Positions 1 through 5,795 of a stretch of 7,649 bases of DNA are shown in pieces. Source of the DNA: Erysipelotrichaceae bacterium (GTDB taxonomy: Bacteria > Bacillota_I > Bacilli_A > Erysipelotrichales > Erysipelotrichaceae). Numbering within the stretch: the stretch's first letter is position 1; every line of letters starts with the position of its first letter. The notes under the pieces are model-generated. The model ran no database searches, was not told where the DNA came from, and was given only the letters and a program-made list of their open reading frames with translations. The position numbers were made by a program, and so were the translations under genes. Location of the stretch: NCBI GenBank assembly GCA_017614055.1, contig JAGACP010000182.1, positions 1-7,649 on the forward strand, in the 5' to 3' direction.

Positions 1-109
1 CCAATCTCTTGGTGATTGCAGCTGTTAATGTTGTCTTACCATGGTCAACGTGACCGATAGTACCAATATTGACGTGTTCCAGGGAACGGTCAAATTTTTC
101 TTTTGCCAT
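1..109 (-). CDS. tuf: Elongation factor Tu, N-terminal 36 codons (partial, 3' end outside window)
   Basis: EF-Tu is the GTPase that carries aminoacyl-tRNA to the ribosomal A site. Read on the minus strand from the ATG at 107-109, the peptide starts [20 protein letters not shown] and continues with the G1 (P-loop) motif GHVDHGKTT at about residues 19-27, a hallmark of EF-Tu. A strong AGGAGG lies at 121-126, 11 nt upstream of the start. It is the last visible gene of the str operon, 63 nt after the fusA stop, which is the standard order. Only the extreme N-terminus is present, so nothing can be said about the rest of the protein or about which tuf copy this is. Confidence 0.97.
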   Translation of the reverse strand, partial: MAKEKFDRSLEHVNIGTIGHVDHGKTTLTAAITKRL

Positions 110-141
110 CTTAAGTTTTTCCTCCTAATTAAACAATTATT

Positions 142-170
142 ATTTTAAGATAAAACACCATATTTAGCAA
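142..170 (-). promoter_or_regulatory. Possible internal promoter for tuf
   Basis: In the 63-nt fusA-tuf gap, the minus strand reads TTGCTA (165-170), a 17-nt spacer, then TAAAAT (142-147). These match the sigma-A consensus at 4 of 6 and 5 of 6 positions. Transcription would start near 135, giving a short leader that carries the tuf AGGAGG. EF-Tu is often needed in excess over EF-G, so a private promoter makes sense, but the gap is A+T-rich and chance matches are easy. No terminator-like hairpin is visible in the gap, so read-through from fusA is also expected. Confidence 0.4.
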
Positions 171-172
171 TT

Positions 173-2266
173 CTAACCGGCGTTTTTCTTGGCAATATCA
201 TCGGCTATGCTCTGCGGAACTTCTTCATAGTGATCCATCTGCATCATGTAGTTCGCACGACCCTGAGTGTTGGATCTGAGGTCCGTTGCATATCCGAACA
301 TCTGTGACAGAGGAACGTACGCCCTTACGACGGTTGCGTTGCCTCTTTCTTCCTGGTCATTGATATGACCGCGGCGTTTCGTGATGTCTCCCATTACTGT
401 TCCCAGATACTCGGTAGGGACGGTGACTTCCACGTCCATGACCGGTTCAAGGAGCACCGGGTGACATTTCTTGGCGGCTTCTTTCAGCGCCAGGCTGGCG
501 GCTGTCTTGAACGCCATCTCCGACGAGTCGACCTCATGGTACGATCCGTCGAACAGCGTGGCCTTGATGTCTACGACCGGATAACCGGCCACAAGACCAT
601 TCTCCAGGGCGGCCCTGAGGCCTTCCTGTGTCGGCTTGATGTATTCCTTCGGAACGGTTCCGCCGACGATCGCATCGACGAATTCGAAGCCTTTGCCTTT
701 TTCGTTGGGTTCAAACCTGATCCAGACATGTCCGTACTGACCGTGACCTCCGGTCTGTCTGACGAACTTGCCTTCGCAGTCGGCCGTTCCCTTGATCGTC
801 TCACGATAGGCGACCTGAGGCTTGCCGACGTTGCATTCGACCTTGAACTCCCTCTTCATCCTGTCGACGATGATGTCCAGATGCAGCTCGCCCATGCCGG
901 CGATGATGGTCTGACCCGTTTCTTCGTCCGTATAGGTCCTGAAGGTAGGGTCTTCCTCGGCCAGCTTGGCCAGCGCATTGTCCATCTTGTCGGAATCGGC
1001 CTTGGTCTTAGGTTCCACGGACATCTGTATGACAGGTTCCGGGAAGACCATGGATTCCAGGATGATCGGGTGTTTGTCGTCGCACAGGGTATCACCCGTA
1101 GTAGTGTTTTTCAGTCCTACAGCTGCAGCTATGTCGCCGGCATCGACCTCTTCGATGTCAGCACGGTGATTCGCGTGCATCTGTACCAGTCTTCCAAATC
1201 TTTCCTTGTAGTCTTTAGTGGCGTTGAGCACATACGATCCCGCCTTGGCCACTCCCGAATAGACGCGGAAGTAAGTCAGTCTGCCGACGAACGGGTCGGT
1301 CATGACCTTGAACGCCAGCGCGGCGAACGGTTCGTCGTCGCTAGGATGTCTCACAGCCTCGTCCCCGTATTTGCTGGTTCCTTTGATGGATGGAACATCC
1401 AGCGGAGAAGGCAGGTATTCGACGATGGCGTCCAGCAGCAGCTGTATGCCTTTGTTCTTGTAGGCCGAACCGCACAGCACCGGGAAGAATTCCGAACTGA
1501 TGACGGCTTTTCTGATCGCCTGCTTGACGAGACTCACTTCAGGCTCTTTTCCGTCGAGGAATACTTCCATCAGTTCGTCGTCATAGTCGCAGAGTTTCTC
1601 GATGAGAATGCCTCTCAGTCTTTCTACTTCCTCAAGATACTGCTCCTCGATGTCCATCTCCTTGATATCCGTTCCCTGATCGTTGAGATACATGTACTGT
1701 CTTCTCTCGACCAGGTCGATGATACCTCTGAAGGTGTTCTCGGATCCCACCGGCATCTGGATCGCGGCCGCGTTGGCGGCGAGCTTGTCGCCGATCGATC
1801 TTACCGACATCAGGAAATCCGCGCCTGTCGCATCCATCTTGTTCGCGAAGACGATCCTCGGGACCTTGTAGGTCGTAGCCTGTCTCCAGACAGTCTCGGT
1901 CTGAGGTTCGACTCCCGCCTTCGAGTCAAGGACGGTCACGGCGCCATCGAGCACTCTCAGGGATCTTTCGACCTCAACCGTGAAGTCGACGTGACCAGGC
2001 GTATCGATGATGTTGACGCGCGTATCCGGCAGCTGTTTCTTGGAACCGTGCCAGAACGTGGTCGTCGCAGCGGAAGTGATGGTTATTCCTCTTTCCTGTT
2101 CCTGCTCCATCCAGTCCATCTGGCTGGCACCGTCGTGTGTTTCGCCGATCTTGTGTGTTTTTCCGGTAAAGAAAAGAATTCTCTCGGTACAGGTAGTCTT
2201 GCCTGCATCGATATGTGCCATGATGCCAATATTTCTTGTATTCTCTAAAGCATATTGACGTGACAT
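173..2266 (-). CDS. fusA: Elongation factor G
   Basis: EF-G is the cytosolic GTPase that drives translocation of tRNAs and mRNA on the ribosome and, with ribosome recycling factor, helps recycle ribosomes. The 697-residue product has the normal full length. The G-domain motifs are all present: AHIDAGKTT (17-25), RGITI (59-63), DTPGH (88-92), NKMD (142-145) and GSA (266-268). Later conserved blocks include GELHLDI (459-465) and the domain IV loop segment GGHGQYGHV (506-514). The start ATG at 2264-2266 follows an AAAGGA-type ribosome binding site and lies 19 nt after the rpsG stop; the stop is TAG. It is co-oriented with rpsL and rpsG and surely shares their transcript. No truncation or unusual residue was noticed. 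EF-G paralogues exist, but the str operon position points to the housekeeping copy. Confidence 0.98.
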   Translation of the reverse strand: MSRQYALENTRNIGIMAHIDAGKTTCTERILFFTGKTHKIGETHDGASQMDWMEQEQERGITITSAATTTFWHGSKKQLPDTRVNIIDTPGHVDFTVEVERSLRVLDGAVTVLDSKAGVEPQTETVWRQATTYKVPRIVFANKMDATGADFLMSVRSIGDKLAANAAAIQMPVGSENTFRGIIDLVERRQYMYLNDQGTDIKEMDIEEQYLEEVERLRGILIEKLCDYDDELMEVFLDGKEPEVSLVKQAIRKAVISSEFFPVLCGSAYKNKGIQLLLDAIVEYLPSPLDVPSIKGTSKYGDEAVRHPSDDEPFAALAFKVMTDPFVGRLTYFRVYSGVAKAGSYVLNATKDYKERFGRLVQMHANHRADIEEVDAGDIAAAVGLKNTTTGDTLCDDKHPIILESMVFPEPVIQMSVEPKTKADSDKMDNALAKLAEEDPTFRTYTDEETGQTIIAGMGELHLDIIVDRMKREFKVECNVGKPQVAYRETIKGTADCEGKFVRQTGGHGQYGHVWIRFEPNEKGKGFEFVDAIVGGTVPKEYIKPTQEGLRAALENGLVAGYPVVDIKATLFDGSYHEVDSSEMAFKTAASLALKEAAKKCHPVLLEPVMDVEVTVPTEYLGTVMGDITKRRGHINDQEERGNATVVRAYVPLSQMFGYATDLRSNTQGRANYMMQMDHYEEVPQSIADDIAKKNAG

Positions 2267-2285
2267 AATTCTTTTTCCTTTCTAA

Positions 2286-2756
2286 TTACCAGCGATAATG
2301 TGCGAATGCTTTGTTTGCTTCTGCCATCTTGTGGGTATCGTCCTTCTTCTTGACGGACTGACCGATACCGTTGGAGGCGTCGATGATCTCGGCAGCCAGC
2401 CTCTGTTCCATGGTCCTTTCAGACCTCAGTCTCGCATAGTTGACGATCCATCTGAGACCAAGAGTAAGTCTTCTCTCATCGGATACTTCAACAGGGACCT
2501 GGTAGTTGGCTCCGCCGACTCTTCTTAATTTCAATTCCAGTTCAGGCATGACATTGTCCAATGCTTTCTCGAATACTTCCATTGGCTGCTGTCCTGTCTT
2601 CTGTTCAACGATGTCGAATGCATTATATAGAATATTCTGTGCAACACCTTTTTTACCATCTAACATGATTTTGTTGATTAAGCGTGTTACAAGCTTTGAA
2701 TTATAGATAGGATCTACTAATACATCTCGCTTCGCTATGTGTCCTTTTCTAGGCAT
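2286..2756 (-). CDS. rpsG: 30S ribosomal protein S7
   Basis: S7 is a primary assembly protein of the small subunit head; it binds the 3' major domain of 16S rRNA and lies near the E site and mRNA exit. The product is 156 residues, the usual bacterial length. Recognisable blocks are [10 protein letters not shown] at the start, [11 protein letters not shown] (81-91), LRWIVNYAR (101-109) and the C-terminal [18 protein letters not shown]. The start at 2754-2756 has an AAAGGAG site just upstream, within the 20-nt gap after rpsL. Oddity: roughly the first 40-50 codons use more A/T-ending codons (TTA, GTA, GTT, CGA) than the remainder, which prefers CTG, GTC and AGG. In E. coli S7 represses its own operon; no comparable site is evident in the very short rpsL-rpsG gap here. 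Confidence 0.98.
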   Translation of the reverse strand: MPRKGHIAKRDVLVDPIYNSKLVTRLINKIMLDGKKGVAQNILYNAFDIVEQKTGQQPMEVFEKALDNVMPELELKLRRVGGANYQVPVEVSDERRLTLGLRWIVNYARLRSERTMEQRLAAEIIDASNGIGQSVKKKDDTHKMAEANKAFAHYRW

Positions 2757-2776
2757 CTTTAATCTCCTTTCATGTT

Positions 2777-3187
2777 TTACTTAGGTTTCTTTGCACCGTA
2801 CAGGGAACGGCCCTGCATCCTGTTATCGACACCGGCGCAGTCCAGACATCCTCTGATGATGTGATAACGCACACCAGGGAGGTCCTTGACACGTCCGCCA
2901 CGGATCATGACAACAGAGTGTTCCTGAAGGTTGTGTCCGATACCGGGGATGTAAGCTGTGACTTCCATACCGTTCGACAGACGGACACGGGCATACTTTC
3001 TCAAAGCCGAGTTAGGCTTCTTAGGGGTCATCGTACCGACACGGGTGCAGACGCCTCTTTTCTGCGGAGAAGACAGGTCGATCGGACGGGACTTCAGAGA
3101 GTTGTAACCCTTGTTCAGAGCCGGAGCCTTAGACTTGTAAGTTCTCGCTTTTCTGCCTTTTCTTACTAACTGATTGATTGTTGGCAT
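2777..3187 (-). CDS. rpsL: 30S ribosomal protein S12
   Basis: S12 sits at the decoding centre of the 30S subunit and affects accuracy. The product has 136 residues, longer than the E. coli protein because of an insertion at about residues 20-40, which is normal for Bacillota. Diagnostic blocks are [23 protein letters not shown] (40-50), [11 protein letters not shown] (54-64) and [13 protein letters not shown] (97-109). The lysines corresponding to the classic streptomycin-resistance positions (K56 and K101 here) are both wild type, so the gene shows no resistance substitution at these sites. D102 corresponds to the aspartate that is beta-methylthiolated in E. coli. The start at 3185-3187 follows an AAAGGAGAT site (3192-3200). 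It is the first gene of the str operon. Confidence 0.98.
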   Translation of the reverse strand: MPTINQLVRKGRKARTYKSKAPALNKGYNSLKSRPIDLSSPQKRGVCTRVGTMTPKKPNSALRKYARVRLSNGMEVTAYIPGIGHNLQEHSVVMIRGGRVKDLPGVRYHIIRGCLDCAGVDNRMQGRSLYGAKKPK

Positions 3188-3209
3188 TTTATCTCCTTTC
3201 TTTATTTAT

Positions 3210-3229
3210 GCACACTTTTACAGGTGTGC
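3210..3229 (-). other. Hairpin in the rpsL leader next to the ribosome binding site
   Basis: The arms GCACAC (3210-3215) and GTGTGC (3224-3229) are a perfect 6-bp inverted repeat with an 8-nt loop. In the rpsL mRNA this hairpin would end about 10 nt before the AAAGGAGAT ribosome binding site (3192-3200). It has no T-tract after it on the minus strand (ATAAATAAAG follows), so it is not a terminator. It may influence translation or mRNA stability; function is inferred only from position. Confidence 0.45.
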
Positions 3230-3236
3230 CACTTTT

Positions 3237-3276
3237 CTGACTTATATATAGATCCTTTCGGATCTTGATTGGTCAG
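3237..3276 (-). other. Two-tier hairpin at the 5' end of the str operon mRNA
   Basis: On the minus strand an inner 6-bp stem AGATCC/GGATCT (3250-3255 and 3260-3265) is closed by a GAAA loop, a stable GNRA tetraloop. An outer 5-bp stem CTGAC/GTCAG (3237-3241 and 3272-3276) brackets it across an internal loop of A/U-rich bases. If transcription starts near 3279-3280, as the promoter suggests, this element would form at the very 5' end of the operon transcript. Possible roles are transcript stabilisation or a binding site for S7, S12 or another regulator. I do not recognise it as a named leader family. Confidence 0.45.
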
Positions 3277-3285
3277 CTCTAATAT

Positions 3286-3313
3286 ATTATCAAATACATT
3301 ATCCCGAAATCAA
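3286..3313 (-). promoter_or_regulatory. Likely sigma-A promoter of the str operon
   Basis: On the minus strand TTGATT (3308-3313) and GATAAT (3286-3291) are separated by 16 nt, matching TTGACA at 4 of 6 and TATAAT at 5 of 6 positions. An overlapping alternative -10, TAATAT (3284-3289), would give an 18-nt spacer. A second GATAAT occurs at 3298-3303, but its -35 is poor. The predicted start near 3279-3280 gives a leader of about 90 nt. The intergenic region 3188-3387 is A+T-rich throughout and holds this promoter, the two leader hairpins and the upstream region of the divergent gene. Confidence 0.55.
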
Positions 3314-3350
3314 GTGTTTTCTCTCATTTTTATAAAATATATAAATACAC

Positions 3351-3379
3351 TGAACAACACCCGACCATATTCATATATC
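3351..3379 (+). promoter_or_regulatory. Weak candidate promoter for the membrane protein gene, possibly leaderless
   Basis: TGAACA (3351-3356) and TATATC (3374-3379) are 17 nt apart, each matching consensus at 4 of 6 positions. Transcription would begin around 3386-3388, that is at the ATG itself. Competing -10-like sequences are TATCAT (3376-3381), TATAAA (3340-3345) and TATAAA (3331-3336), which would give different starts. The whole stretch is very A+T-rich, so this call is weak. Confidence 0.2.
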
Positions 3380-3387
3380 ATATATTT

Positions 3388-3864
3388 ATGAAACAGACAA
3401 GAAAAACGGCATTCCTCGGACTGGGCATAGCCCTGTACATAGTCCTTTCCACCTTCGTGATAATCCCCATAGTGAACAGGATCAAGCTCGATCTGGGATA
3501 CATCGTCTTCGGAGCGTATCTGAATGTTTTCGGAATACCGGCGACCATCGTGGGCGTGGCCGGATGCATCATCGCCAACCTGCTCAAGGGCGGTTCCTTC
3601 CCGATAGCCTGGGCGACCGGGCAACTGTTCATCGGACTGAGTCTGGGATATCTGCTTCCAAGGACGAAGAAGACCTGGCTGAAGATCGTCTATGCGATCA
3701 TCAGCTGCTTCATCGGCATCGTCGTCATCAAGACAGCGATAGAAGTGCCTCTGTTCAGACTTCCGCTGGTCGCCAAGATCATGAGCAACTCCGCAGCCTT
3801 CGTTGCGGACACGATCCCCCTGATCATCGGCATCCTCATTTCAGGCAAGATCAAACTAAGATGA
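3388..3864 (+). CDS. ECF-transporter S-component-like membrane protein (vitamin uptake, substrate unknown)
   Basis: A 158-residue, very hydrophobic protein with about five to six membrane segments (roughly residues 8-29, 35-48, 50-66, 73-90, 99-119 and 133-152) and a short basic N-terminus (MKQTRK). Size, topology and the block KLDLGYIVFGAYLNVFGIPA (residues 33-52) resemble substrate-binding subunits of energy-coupling factor transporters, which capture a vitamin or precursor and use shared EcfA/A'/T subunits encoded elsewhere. The substrate cannot be read from the sequence. The NAD operon 0.7 kb downstream makes niacin an attractive but unproven guess. The ATG at 3388 is the only sensible start, yet no Shine-Dalgarno sequence precedes it; the upstream bases are nearly all A, T and C. 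Its stop overlaps the next start as ATGA, implying coupled translation. Another small membrane transporter type cannot be excluded. Confidence 0.7.
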   Translation: MKQTRKTAFLGLGIALYIVLSTFVIIPIVNRIKLDLGYIVFGAYLNVFGIPATIVGVAGCIIANLLKGGSFPIAWATGQLFIGLSLGYLLPRTKKTWLKIVYAIISCFIGIVVIKTAIEVPLFRLPLVAKIMSNSAAFVADTIPLIIGILISGKIKLR

Positions 3865-4358
3865 AGAAAGAACTGATGTCCGTGCACGGACTTCTGGACG
3901 ACGAGCTCAATGAAGAACTGAATGAGATCTGTCTTAAGGAAGGCAGGGATCTTTCTCTTTCGGACAGATTCTTCAGGATCCCTCTGCACGTGTCGCTCAA
4001 AAGAAGTTTTTATGCCGATGATGAGCAGATAAAGGACGATATAGAAAAGTTCCTCGAAGGGAAAATGATACACTGCGGGGGATTCGAGCTGTTCAAGGTG
4101 AGGGACATGCTGTGGCTGAAAGTTAACGACTGTCCCGAACTGTACGAGATACATGAACGGCTGGATGATATGCTGAAGGACAGATACGACATTCCCATAG
4201 ATGAATTCGACAGGAGATACTGCCCTCATATCAGCCTTTTCTCCGGGTGCTCTCAGGAGAAGCTCGACATGATATATGACAGACTTTCCGGAAAGATAAC
4301 GGGAAGAAGCTTCATCATAGACAGCTGCTATGTGGGGACAGAGAAGGACAGACGCTAA
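3861..4358 (+). CDS. 2H phosphoesterase / LigT-like protein
   Basis: The 165-residue product carries the two HxS signatures of the 2H phosphoesterase superfamily: H43-V-S45 in PLHVSLKR and H123-I-S125 in CPHISLF, about 80 residues apart, as expected for the two-fold repeat that forms the active site. Members hydrolyse 2',3'-cyclic phosphates in RNA or nucleotides, or ligate RNA 2'-5'; some act on ADP-ribose 1'',2''-cyclic phosphate. The specific substrate is not predictable here. The start at 3861 overlaps the stop of the preceding membrane gene (ATGA) and has no clear ribosome binding site of its own, so translation probably relies on coupling. A longer in-frame reading upstream to 3564 lies inside the membrane protein gene and is not the real start. 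The protein is soluble, with no signal peptide. A tRNA gene follows 50 nt downstream. Confidence 0.8.
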   Translation: MKKELMSVHGLLDDELNEELNEICLKEGRDLSLSDRFFRIPLHVSLKRSFYADDEQIKDDIEKFLEGKMIHCGGFELFKVRDMLWLKVNDCPELYEIHERLDDMLKDRYDIPIDEFDRRYCPHISLFSGCSQEKLDMIYDRLSGKITGRSFIIDSCYVGTEKDRR

Positions 4359-4360
4359 AG

Positions 4361-4392
4361 TTTATCTTTTTCTTTCATTATTGTGTTATCAT
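4361..4392 (+). promoter_or_regulatory. Possible promoter for the tRNA-Pro gene
   Basis: In the 50-nt gap between the phosphoesterase stop and the tRNA there is an extended -10, TG-T-TATCAT (4384-4392), matching TATAAT at 5 of 6 positions. No good -35 lies 17 nt upstream; TTTATC at 4361-4366 is 20 nt away. Transcription would start near 4399, about 10 nt before the tRNA. No terminator lies between the phosphoesterase gene and this point, so the tRNA may also be made from the upstream transcript. Confidence 0.35.
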
Positions 4393-4408
4393 TAATAAGC
4401 AGTCAGAG

Positions 4409-4485
4409 CGGTGTGTAGCTCAGCTTGGTAGAGCGTTGCGTTCGGGACGCAGAGGTCACAGGTTCAAATCCTGCCACACCGACCA
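4409..4485 (+). tRNA. tRNA-Pro (anticodon CGG)
   Basis: This 77-nt sequence folds as a complete cloverleaf. The acceptor stem CGGTGTG/CACACCG (4409-4415 and 4475-4481) is fully paired, the D stem is GCTC/GAGC with GG in the loop, and the anticodon stem TTGCG/CGCAG has one G-U pair. The loop TTCGGGA (4441-4447) gives anticodon CGG at 4443-4445, reading codon CCG. The T loop is TTCAAAT, the discriminator is A, and CCA (4483-4485) is encoded. The one flaw is an A-C mismatch at the base of the T stem (positions 49/65; 4458 and 4474). A hairpin terminator begins 8 nt after the CCA. Confidence 0.95.
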
Positions 4486-4493
4486 TTCAACAG

Positions 4494-4520
4494 AAACGAT
4501 ACCGGAAGGTATCGTTTTAA
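4494..4520 (+). terminator. Rho-independent terminator after tRNA-Pro
   Basis: A perfect 10-bp inverted repeat, AAACGATACC (4494-4503) and GGTATCGTTT (4508-4517), encloses a GGAA loop of the GNRA type, and the T-rich 3' arm runs into TTTTAA. It lies just after the tRNA CCA and before the NAD operon promoter, so it separates the two transcription units. The T-tract is short (four Ts), but the stem is strong. Confidence 0.85.
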
Positions 4521-4522
4521 TA

Positions 4523-4535
4523 TGCCTCTTAGGCA
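4523..4535 (+). promoter_or_regulatory. Inverted repeat at the -35 position of the pncB promoter (candidate operator)
   Basis: TGCCT and AGGCA are perfect 5-bp arms around a CTT spacer. The repeat covers the place where the -35 box of the pncB promoter should be, 13 nt upstream of its TATAAT. Known regulators of NAD genes in Bacteria include NiaR, NrtR and NadR-type proteins; I cannot match this repeat with confidence to any of their sites. It is too short to be a terminator and has no T-tract. Confidence 0.35.
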
Positions 4536-4548
4536 GTGAGGGATATCG

Positions 4549-4554
4549 TATAAT
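4549..4554 (+). promoter_or_regulatory. -10 element of the pncB-nadE-nadD operon promoter
   Basis: A perfect TATAAT stands 26 nt before the pncB ATG, with a predicted start near 4561 and hence a leader of only about 20 nt. The hexamer 17 nt upstream (CTCTTA, 4526-4531) is a poor -35, which suggests the promoter needs help or is controlled by a protein. The leader is too short to hold a riboswitch such as the NAD-sensing classes. Confidence 0.6.
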
Positions 4555-4580
4555 AGAGATGAAGAAACGAGGTGCGACAT

Positions 4581-5795
4581 ATGGAGCAGATAATAAAGAG
4601 CCTTCTTGAGAACGACCTGTACAAGTTCTCCATGGGACAGGCCATCTATCATCAGTTTTCCGACTACAAGACGACCTGGTCTTTCAAGTGCAGGAACAAG
4701 GACGTGAAGTTCTCCGAAGAGACGGTCGAAGAGATAAGGAACCAGATAAGACTGTTCTGCGGTCTGAGATTCACCGAGGATGAGCTGGATTATCTCAACA
4801 ACATCAGATGGATCAAGGGAAGCTATGTGGATTTCCTGAGGCTGTGGAAACCGAGATACGAGGATTTCACGATAGAACTTCAGGAAGACGGAACGCTGTT
4901 CCTTGAGACCTACGGCACGTGGCTGAACACTTCGATGTATGAAGTTCCGACGCTGGCGATCGTCAATGAGGTCTATTTCAGGATGAATCACGACTATCAG
5001 AAACTGTTCGAAGACTTCAAGGTGAAAGCCGACGAGAAAGTCAGGGATGTCGCGGAAGGAAAGTATCTGCTGGGATCTTATTCGGAATTCGGTCTGCGCC
5101 GCAGACTGTCGTCCGAGGCCCAGGAATATATAGTCAAAGAACTGGCAAAGGTCAAGAGCGGACCATCGAAGTTCCTGGGAACTTCCAATGTCTACCTTGC
5201 CAGGAAATATGATCTTACTCCGGTGGGGACCATGGCCCATGAATGGATCATGTGCGTCGGTCAGGGCAACCACAGGCACAATCCGGCATATTCCAACTAT
5301 TATTCGCTGGAAGCCTGGGTCAAAGAATACGGAGTGCTGAATGGAACCGCTCTTACGGATACGATCACGACCGACTGTTTCCTGAGGGACTTCAATCTGA
5401 CGTTCGCGACGCTGTTCTCGGGCGTAAGACACGACTCGGGAGATCCGATCGAATGGGGCGAGAAGATGCTCAAGCAGTACGAGACCCTGGGCATCGATCC
5501 GGTAAACAAGACTCTGCTGTTTTCCGACAGTCTCAATTTCGAGAAGGCCGACGAGATCTGCCGTCATTTCTCCGGAAGATGCAAGGTGGCTTTCGGCATC
5601 GGGACCTATCTGTCCAACGATACAAGCGTCGAGCCTCTGAACATAGTCATGAAAGTGACCAAGTGCAACGGACAGGATGTCGCCAAGATATCCGATGTAG
5701 ACGGCAAAGGCATGTGCAAGAACCAGAGCTATGTCGATTATCTCAACAGAAGCATCGACTGGCGCATGAAGAACGAGGTGGTAAAGAATGTTTGA
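4581..5795 (+). CDS. pncB: Nicotinate phosphoribosyltransferase
   Basis: PncB makes nicotinate mononucleotide (NaMN) from nicotinate and PRPP with ATP hydrolysis, the first step of the Preiss-Handler salvage route to NAD. The 404-residue product has the length and block order of the E. coli-type enzyme: LLENDLYKFSM (8-18), EFGLRRRLS (169-177), FLGTSNVYLAR (198-208), GTMAHEW (216-222) with H220 at the phosphorylated histidine position of the family, ALTDTITTDCFLRDF (257-271), GVRHDSGDPIEWGEK (281-295) and FGIGTYL (338-344). I chose the ATG at 4581 because GAGGTG (4569-4574) is a good ribosome binding site 6 nt before it; the GTG at 4572 lies inside that site. It is the first gene of a three-gene NAD operon, and its end overlaps nadE by 8 nt. 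No truncation is visible. Confidence 0.95.
   Translation: MEQIIKSLLENDLYKFSMGQAIYHQFSDYKTTWSFKCRNKDVKFSEETVEEIRNQIRLFCGLRFTEDELDYLNNIRWIKGSYVDFLRLWKPRYEDFTIELQEDGTLFLETYGTWLNTSMYEVPTLAIVNEVYFRMNHDYQKLFEDFKVKADEKVRDVAEGKYLLGSYSEFGLRRRLSSEAQEYIVKELAKVKSGPSKFLGTSNVYLARKYDLTPVGTMAHEWIMCVGQGNHRHNPAYSNYYSLEAWVKEYGVLNGTALTDTITTDCFLRDFNLTFATLFSGVRHDSGDPIEWGEKMLKQYETLGIDPVNKTLLFSDSLNFEKADEICRHFSGRCKVAFGIGTYLSNDTSVEPLNIVMKVTKCNGQDVAKISDVDGKGMCKNQSYVDYLNRSIDWRMKNEVVKNV

Noticed and set aside
365..2248. 627-codon open frame antisense to fusA
   Set aside because: It lies wholly over a certain gene, its translation resembles no protein family and is rich in H, R, D and V. It is the expected shadow of a gene whose codons mostly end in C or G.
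3210..3229. Hairpin as a transcription terminator
   Set aside because: No T-tract follows on either strand in a useful place, and it lies in the leader of a highly expressed operon.
3310..3624. Minus-strand frames of 104 and 84 codons over the start of the S-component-like gene
   Set aside because: They would cross the str promoter region or oppose a convincing membrane protein gene, and they have no recognisable content.
3564..3860. N-terminal extension of the 2H phosphoesterase to 3564
   Set aside because: The added residues are the out-of-frame reading of the membrane protein gene; the ATGA overlap at 3861 and the normal family length support the short form.
4572..4574. GTG start for pncB
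   Set aside because: It overlaps the GAGGTG ribosome binding site that serves the ATG at 4581, and no better site lies upstream of it.
4521..4580. NAD-sensing riboswitch ahead of pncB
   Set aside because: Only about 20 nt lie between the predicted transcript start and the ATG, too short for a known riboswitch.
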